Source: Zoroaster sp. YZ-2022
Lineage: Eukaryota; Echinodermata; Asteroidea; Forcipulatida; Zoroasteridae
Assembly: GCA_029582265.1 (NCBI GenBank)
Contig: CM055819.1
Span: 9,732,135 to 9,796,134, forward strand
Direction: 5' to 3'
Length of the DNA: 64,000 bases
A program made the translations under genes and the position numbers. Positions 58,842-64,000 of this stretch are shown here, one piece after another; within the stretch, counting starts at the first letter, position 1; each line of letters starts with the position of its first letter. The notes below the pieces were generated by a model. That model made no database searches and was not told the DNA's origin. It was given only the letters and a program-made list of their open reading frames with translations.

Positions 58842-60262
58842 TGCTAGATCGTATCATTCATTGGTAAGGTTACTAGATCGTATCATTCATTGGTAAGGTT
58901 ACTAGATCGTGTCATTCATTGGTAAGGTTACTAGATCGTGTCATTCATTGGTAAGGTTACTAGATCGTGTCATTCATTGGTAAGGTTACTAGATCGTGTC
59001 ATTCATTGGTAAGGTTACTAGATCGTATCATTCATTGGTAAGGTTACTAGATCGTATCATTCATTGGTAAGGTTACTAGATCGTATCATTCATTGGTAAG
59101 GTTACTAGATCGTGTCATTCATTGGTAAGGTTACTAGATCGTATCATTCATTGGTAAGGTTACTAGATCGTATCATTCATTGGTAAGGTTACTAGATCGT
59201 ATCATTCATTGGTAAGGTTACTAGATCGTGTCATTCATTGGTAAGGTTACTAGATCGTATCATTCATTGGTAAGGTTACTAGATCGTGTCATTCATTGGT
59301 AAGGTTACTAGATCGTGTCATTCATTGGTAAGGTTACTAGATCGTGTCATTCATTGGTAAGGTTACTAGATCGTGTCATTCATTGGTAAGGTTACTAGAT
59401 CGTATCATTCATTGGTAAGGTTACTAGATCGTATCATTCATTGGTAAGGTTACTAGATCGTATCATTCATTGGTAAGGTTACTAGATCGTGTCATTCATT
59501 GGTAAGGTTACTAGATCGTATCATTCATTGGTAAGGTTACTAGATCGTATCATTCATTGGTAAGGTTACTAGATCGTATCATTCATTGGTAAGGTTACTA
59601 GATCGTGTCATTCATTGGTAAGGTTACTAGATCGTATCATTCATTGGTAAGGTTACTAGATCGTGTCATTCATTGGTAAGGTTACTAGATCGTGTCATTC
59701 ATTGGTAAGGTTACTAGATCGTGTCATTCATTGGTAAGGTTACTAGATCGTATCATTCATTGGTAAGGTTACTAGATCGTATCATTCATTGGTAAGGTTA
59801 CTAGATCGTATCATTCATTGGTAATGTTACTAGATCGTATCATTCATTGGTAAGGTTACTAGATCGTGTCATTCATTGGTAAGGTTACTAGATCGTATCA
59901 TTCATTGGTAAGGTTACTAGATCGTATCATTCATTGGTAAGGTTACTAGATCGTATCATTCATTGGTAATGTTACTAGATCGTATCATTCATTGGTAAGG
60001 TTACTAGATCGTATCATTCATTGGTAAGGTTACTAGATCGTATCATTCATTGGTAAGGTTACTAGATCGTATCATTCATTGGTAAGGTTACTAGATCGTA
60101 TCATTCATTGGTAAGGTTACTAGATCGTATCATTCATTGGTAAGGTTACTAGATCGTATCATTCATTGGTAAGGTTACTAGATCGTATCATTCATTGGTA
60201 AGGTTACTAGATCGTATCATTCATTGGTAAGGTTACTAGATCGTATCATTCATTGGTAAGGT
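58842..60262 (+). repeat. 29-bp minisatellite, 49 units, with higher-order structure
   Basis: The unit GGTTACTAGATCGTATCATT + CATTGGTAA repeats 49 times almost perfectly. One site is A or G (CGTATC or CGTGTC), and a rare G-to-T change gives GGTAATGTT twice. In order the variable base reads AAGGGG AAAGAAAGAGGGG AAAGAAAGAGGG AAAAGAAAA then all A. This shows a 13-unit (377-bp) internal duplication and a homogenised right end. Confidence 0.98.
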
Positions 60263-60769
60263 TGGCCCAATTGACTCAATCATGAATGTCAATATTTGCA
60301 GCCAGGTACTGAAAACAGTACTTTCTGCTTGTACAATGGAGGACCTGACAAATTGTTATCTGCCTGTAATCCTCCAAGATTACATGATAGCTCTTTTAAG
60401 AAGATCTCTCATGACTGCTCATGAGAGACAAATTGGATCTGGGTGTTAGGTCAAACTTGTGCTGTATCTTGCTGATGATGATTTATCTTATTGATTTATA
60501 GCCAATACCAGCTGCCTCCAGCAATGGCTTGTGTTCAGGCAAACAATTAATCCACAATTAAGTGTCTTGTGCTAGATCTTATCTCAGTCCAATGACTAAT
60601 TTGTATTGGCAGGTAGATGGGCACTTTCTACATGTAAATACAAGTCATTTGTCTTACAATGATTGGTTTAGTCTGATCCATACAGTGATAAATTGGGGTG
60701 ACCCTACCAGCCTTATGAAGCATGAAACATGTGATAAGCACAGAGCTGCAAAGAGAATAGCATTGGTTC
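60263..60769. other. non-coding stretch, nothing recognised
   Basis: Contains a short inverted word pair (AGATCTCTCATGACTGCTCATGAGAG region, 60,403-60,430) but no supported gene. Confidence 0.5.
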
Positions 60770-60890
60770 TAGGCTTGGGCAGTTTTTTTAAACCGACACC
60801 GAACCAAGGGATTTTTACTAAACCGAAATGCCGCAAAATTCAGTTTTCAAAAATAAAACCGTGGTTTTATAAAATCATCCGTTTTTGAGC
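60770..60890 (+). mobile_element. hAT-like solo terminus (TAGGCTTGGGCAG)
   Basis: TAGGCTTGGGCAGTTTTTTT is followed by repeated AAACCGA-type words (60,790-60,860). This is the look of a hAT 5' end with subterminal repeats. No matching opposite end was found in the window. Confidence 0.4.
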
Positions 60891-61154
60891 CCCAGAGCAT
60901 GGCATCCCGACAGTCGAGGCTTACTTTTACTGGTCCTCATTGTATCCTTATTCTTCAAGCGATGATTATTAAAACAACACATTTCCCGTGATCATTAGGA
61001 ACCCTGATGTTATTTAAAGTCCTATTTTTAGCACCTGTTTGGCCCCGCAACATACCTCAGTTCGGCACAGTCAATGCATTATACAGTCCATTTTCATAGT
61101 TTACATAGCGCCTACATTTGTACAGGCAATGTATAAAAATGAATATGTAACATA

Positions 61155-62027
61155 CAGGGATGGGAAATTTCCGACTTTTGGCGGAAATCCAAAATTTTTG
61201 TTTTGAAAATTCGTCTTTTTAATCAGGTTCCGACTTTCCGTTCAGAAAACATCTTCCGACTTTAAAATATAAAAGTGTATTGAATTGAACAAAGAATTTA
61301 ATTATAAAACATGTCTGTCTCTGCTTACTATTTTATTGATCTTTCCTTATCCTCTGGAGCCAGACCAAAGATTTATTTATTCAGTAATGTATGGCCCAGC
61401 CTAGCCTACGAATGCATGTCGTGCGTTCAACATGACGCTTGTGCAGACATTAATCTATGTGTATTTGTAAGTTCAGACTGGGAACTAGACTAGTGGAGAT
61501 TAGACCAGTAACATCGCTTACCATTGGCTTATTTTGTTAACAATGATGTGCTGTGTCCCGTATCGGACCAATTGCCAACGCTGTATGTTAGTATCATCTG
61601 CAAACCAGTCGGGGTCGATGACGACACTTTTTACCACAGGATGACTGAGGGCATAATGTCGGAACTGTATCGTGTGCATGCAGGTTGCATAAAACAATAT
61701 TTCCAATCGGCGTATATATATGTGTTTGTGGTTTTATGTATTACTAGAACATGTGCGTGTGGCTGTTGCTGTATTATCATAATTTTTTTAGAAAACTGAT
61801 AGGAATTGATTGTATCATCAATCATGATGAGCCGGCACAATAATATCGTTAACCGAGAGGATGGGAACGTGACGGAGATTGACAAGGGGGTGAAAAATTT
61901 GTGGCAGCGGGAATGGGTTGAGGTCAAATTTTGAGTTTTCCTTTCCGAGTTCATTCGGAAATTGAAGCAACTGGGAAAAGCGTGTATATGGTGCAATTCT
62001 GAAGTCAATTACGGCGACCCACACTAG
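61155..62027 (+). mobile_element. 5' part of a hAT-like transposon (CAGGGATGGG end plus transposase-like start)
   Basis: CAGGGATGGGAAATTTCCGA is followed by about four TTCCGACTTT-type subterminal words (61,170-61,260). About 670 bp further is a degraded coding start (separate entry). CAGGG ends and an N-terminal zinc-finger coding frame suit a hAT element. The 3' part is missing before the 40-bp array. Confidence 0.45.
61824..62027 (+). pseudogene. degraded N-terminus of a transposase-derived zinc-finger protein
   Basis: From ATG 61,824 the frame reads MMSRHNNIVNREDGNVTEID, then a GVKNLWQREWVEV segment, a TGA at 61,932, and in the same frame LSEFIRKLKQLGKACIWCNS, then EVNYG and a TAG at 62,025. 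The order DDGNVTE - NLW.W.WLE - FIRK...GKA-C-x2-C-N..INYG resembles the start of hAT-type, BED-finger-like proteins (the ZNF862/C17orf113-like group), as I remember that family. The downstream His pair and catalytic domain are not present. One stop in frame and early truncation indicate a dead copy. An alternative is a recently silenced domesticated gene, with the rest lost. Confidence 0.5.
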
Positions 62028-62275
62028 AGCAATGAAACAAAGTGGATGGAAAACATTGTAGTTATAAGTAAAGGTATAATTGTAAGGGTTCTTGTACATG
62101 AATGTAGTTTTATCCTTTTGAACTGAAACATAAGGAATTACATGAATAACCCAACATTTTCTCCTTTAAACATCTAGCTATAAAGACCAGGAAATGCTTA
62201 AATTGCACCAAAGAGAATCTACATGCCATTTTTTAGGGCCCTTGGGAAGGCCCCGAACCCTTGGGAAGGCCCCGA
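62028..62275. other. short spacer ending in a 19-bp duplicated GC-rich word
   Basis: CCTTGGGAAGGCCCCGAAC occurs twice in tandem (62,240-62,277). It leads straight into the 40-bp array, whose units also begin CCTTGG, so it may be the seed of the array. Confidence 0.6.
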
Positions 62276-64000
62276 ACCCTTGGCCCCTAGTGCTTTACTC
62301 TTTACGCTCACACCAACCATTGGCCGCTAGTGCTTTATTCTTTACACTCACACCAACCCTTGGCCGCTAGTGCTTTACTCTTTACACTCACACCAACCCT
62401 TGGTTGCTAGTGCTTTACTCTTTACACTCACACCAACCCTTGGTTGCTAGTGCTTTACTCTTTACACTCACACCAACCCTTGGTTGCTAGTGCTTTACTC
62501 TTTACGCTCACACCAACCCTTGGAACTGCTTTACTTTACACTCACACCAACCCTTGGTCTGGTGCTTTACTCTTTACTCTCACACCAACCCTTGGTTGCT
62601 AGTGCTTCTCTTTACACTCACACCAACCCTTGGACTAGGTGCTTACTTTACACTCACACCAACCCTTGGCCACTAGTGCTTTATTCTTTACACTCACACC
62701 AGCCCTTGGTCCCTAGTGCTTTACTCTTTACACTCACACCAACCCTTGGTTGCTAGTGCTTTACTCTTTACACTCACACCAACCCTTTGGCCGCTAGTGC
62801 TTTATTCTTTACACTCACACCAACCCTTTGGCCGCTAGTGCTTTATTCTTTACACTCACACCAACCCTTGGCCGCTAGTGCTTTACTCTTTACACTCACA
62901 CCAACCCTTGGTTGCTAGTGCTTTACTCTTTACACTCGCACCAACCCTTGGCGCTGGTGCTTTACTCTTTACACTCACCAACCCTTGGCCCTAGTGCTTT
63001 ACTCTTTTACACACTACACCAACCCTTGGCCCCTAGTGCTTTACTCTTTACACTCACACCAACCCTTGGCCCCTAGTGCTTTACTCTTTACACTCACACC
63101 AACCCTTGGCCGCTAGTGCTTTACTCTTTACACTCACACCAACCCTTGGTTGCTAGTGCTTTACTCTTTACACTCACACCAACCCTTGGTTGCTAGTGCT
63201 TTACTCTTTACACTCACACCAACCCTTGGTTGCTAGTGCTTTACTCTTTACACTCACACCAACCCTTGGCCGCTAGTGCTTTATTCTTTACACTCACACC
63301 AACCCTTGGCCGCTAGTGCTTTACTCTTTACACTCACACCAACCCTTGGCCCCTAGTGCTTTACTCTTTACACTCACACCAACCCTTGGCCCCTAGTGCT
63401 TTACTCTTTACACTCACACCAACCCTTGGTTGCTAGTGCTTTACTCTTTACACTCACACCAACCCTTGGCAGCTAGTGCTTTACTCTTTACACTCACACC
63501 AACCCTTGGTTGCTAGTGCTTTACTCTTTACACTCACACCAACCCTTGGTTGCTAGTGCTTTACTCTTTACACTCACACCAACCCTTGGTTGCTAGTGCT
63601 TTACTCTTTACACTCACACCAACCCTTGGTTGCTAGTGCTTTACTCTTTACACTCACACCAACCCTTGGTTGCTAGTGCTTTACTCTTTACACTCACACC
63701 AACCCTTGGTTGCTAGTGCTTTACTCTTTACGCTCACACCAACCCTTGGCTGCTAGTGCTTTACTCTTTACGCTCACACCAACCCTTGGCCCCTAGTGTT
63801 TTACTCTTTACGCTCACACCAACCCTTGGTTGCTAGTGCTTTACTCTTTATACACTCACACCAACCCTTGGCCGCTAGTGCTTTACTCTTTACGCTTACA
63901 CCAACCCTTGGTTGCTAGTGCTTTACTCTTTACACTCACACCAACCCTTGGCCCCTAGTGTTTTACTCTTTACACTCACACCAACCCTTGGTTGCTAGTG
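62276..64000 (+). repeat. 40-bp minisatellite, at least 43 units, runs off the window
   Basis: The unit ACCCTTGGTTGCTAGTGCTT + TACTCTTTACACTCACACCA has a three-base hypervariable spot before CTAGTG (TTG, CCG, CCC, CAG, CTG) and a CAC/CGC change. 62,520-62,660 and 62,950-63,020 contain several shortened units, while 63,020-63,840 is strictly periodic. Open frames across it (for example 62,484-62,756) are artefacts. Confidence 0.98.

Noticed and set aside
58842..60262. CRISPR array or DNA-binding operator array
   Set aside because: A 29-bp unit invites the CRISPR idea, but there are no spacers between units. It is an ordinary minisatellite.
62484..62756. 90-codon frame with HQPL repeats
   Set aside because: Translation of the 40-bp minisatellite; 40 is not a multiple of 3, so the frame shifts at each unit.

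Overview
The window looks like non-model animal nuclear DNA, most likely from a marine invertebrate deuterostome and perhaps an echinoderm. This is a low-certainty guess. It rests on the AT-rich background, the very frequent palindromic words TACATGTACA and TAGGCCTA, tRNA-derived SINEs with (ATT)n or (GGT)n tails, CR1/L2-like LINE remnants, many hairpin MITEs, and splice-type GT/AG signals. There are no operons, ribosome-binding sites or prokaryotic gene packing. Almost all short open frames are chance or repeat-derived.

Only one host coding exon is well supported. It is a glutamine-rich, acidic-tailed nuclear-type protein (CDS 14,447-15,476, +). A polypyrimidine/AG acceptor and a short 5'UTR precede it, and it ends in a clean G|GTAAGT donor, so the gene continues beyond it. 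Upstream, 11,686-14,035 holds an unusual cluster of the 10-mer TGACGTTCGA, often paired with TTGACGGA or TCCGTCA, plus a 16-bp perfect palindrome and a CpG-rich patch. This looks like a promoter or cis-regulatory domain. Downstream lies a patch with eight extra GTAAGT words and a candidate small alternative exon (16,194-16,272). Weaker exon candidates lie at 343-435, 740-837 and 24,990-25,020.

The rest is dominated by mobile DNA. A Helitron2/HINE-like non-autonomous family (5' TTAGGTGTT, 3' hairpin then CTAG, asymmetric terminal repeats) occurs at 1.6-2.3, 16.6-20.98, 27.8-29.7 and 47.3-48.3 kb, once as a head-to-tail junction. One copy is split by a tRNA-Leu/Ser-like SINE joined to a dead CR1/L2-like LINE that share a 3' tail. 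Three PIF/Harbinger-like elements (27.97, 34.34 and 36.20 kb) have related termini. hAT-like elements appear at 35.5, 45.2, 56.5 (a nested pair with two perfect 8-bp target duplications) and 61.2 kb (the last with a broken transposase-like N-terminus). Other hairpin elements lie at 9.9, 31.9, 32.3 and 58.6 kb.

The last 14 kb carries three large minisatellites: a 23-bp unit (50.27-53.14 kb), a 29-bp unit with a 13-unit higher-order duplication (58.84-60.26 kb), and a 40-bp unit that runs off the window (62.28-64.00 kb). A ~1-kb segment is duplicated at 23.95 and 26.11 kb, and may be real or an assembly artefact. I found no new enzymatic system. The most interesting signals are the TGACGTTCGA cluster, the Helitron2-like family, and the nested insertions that date themselves.
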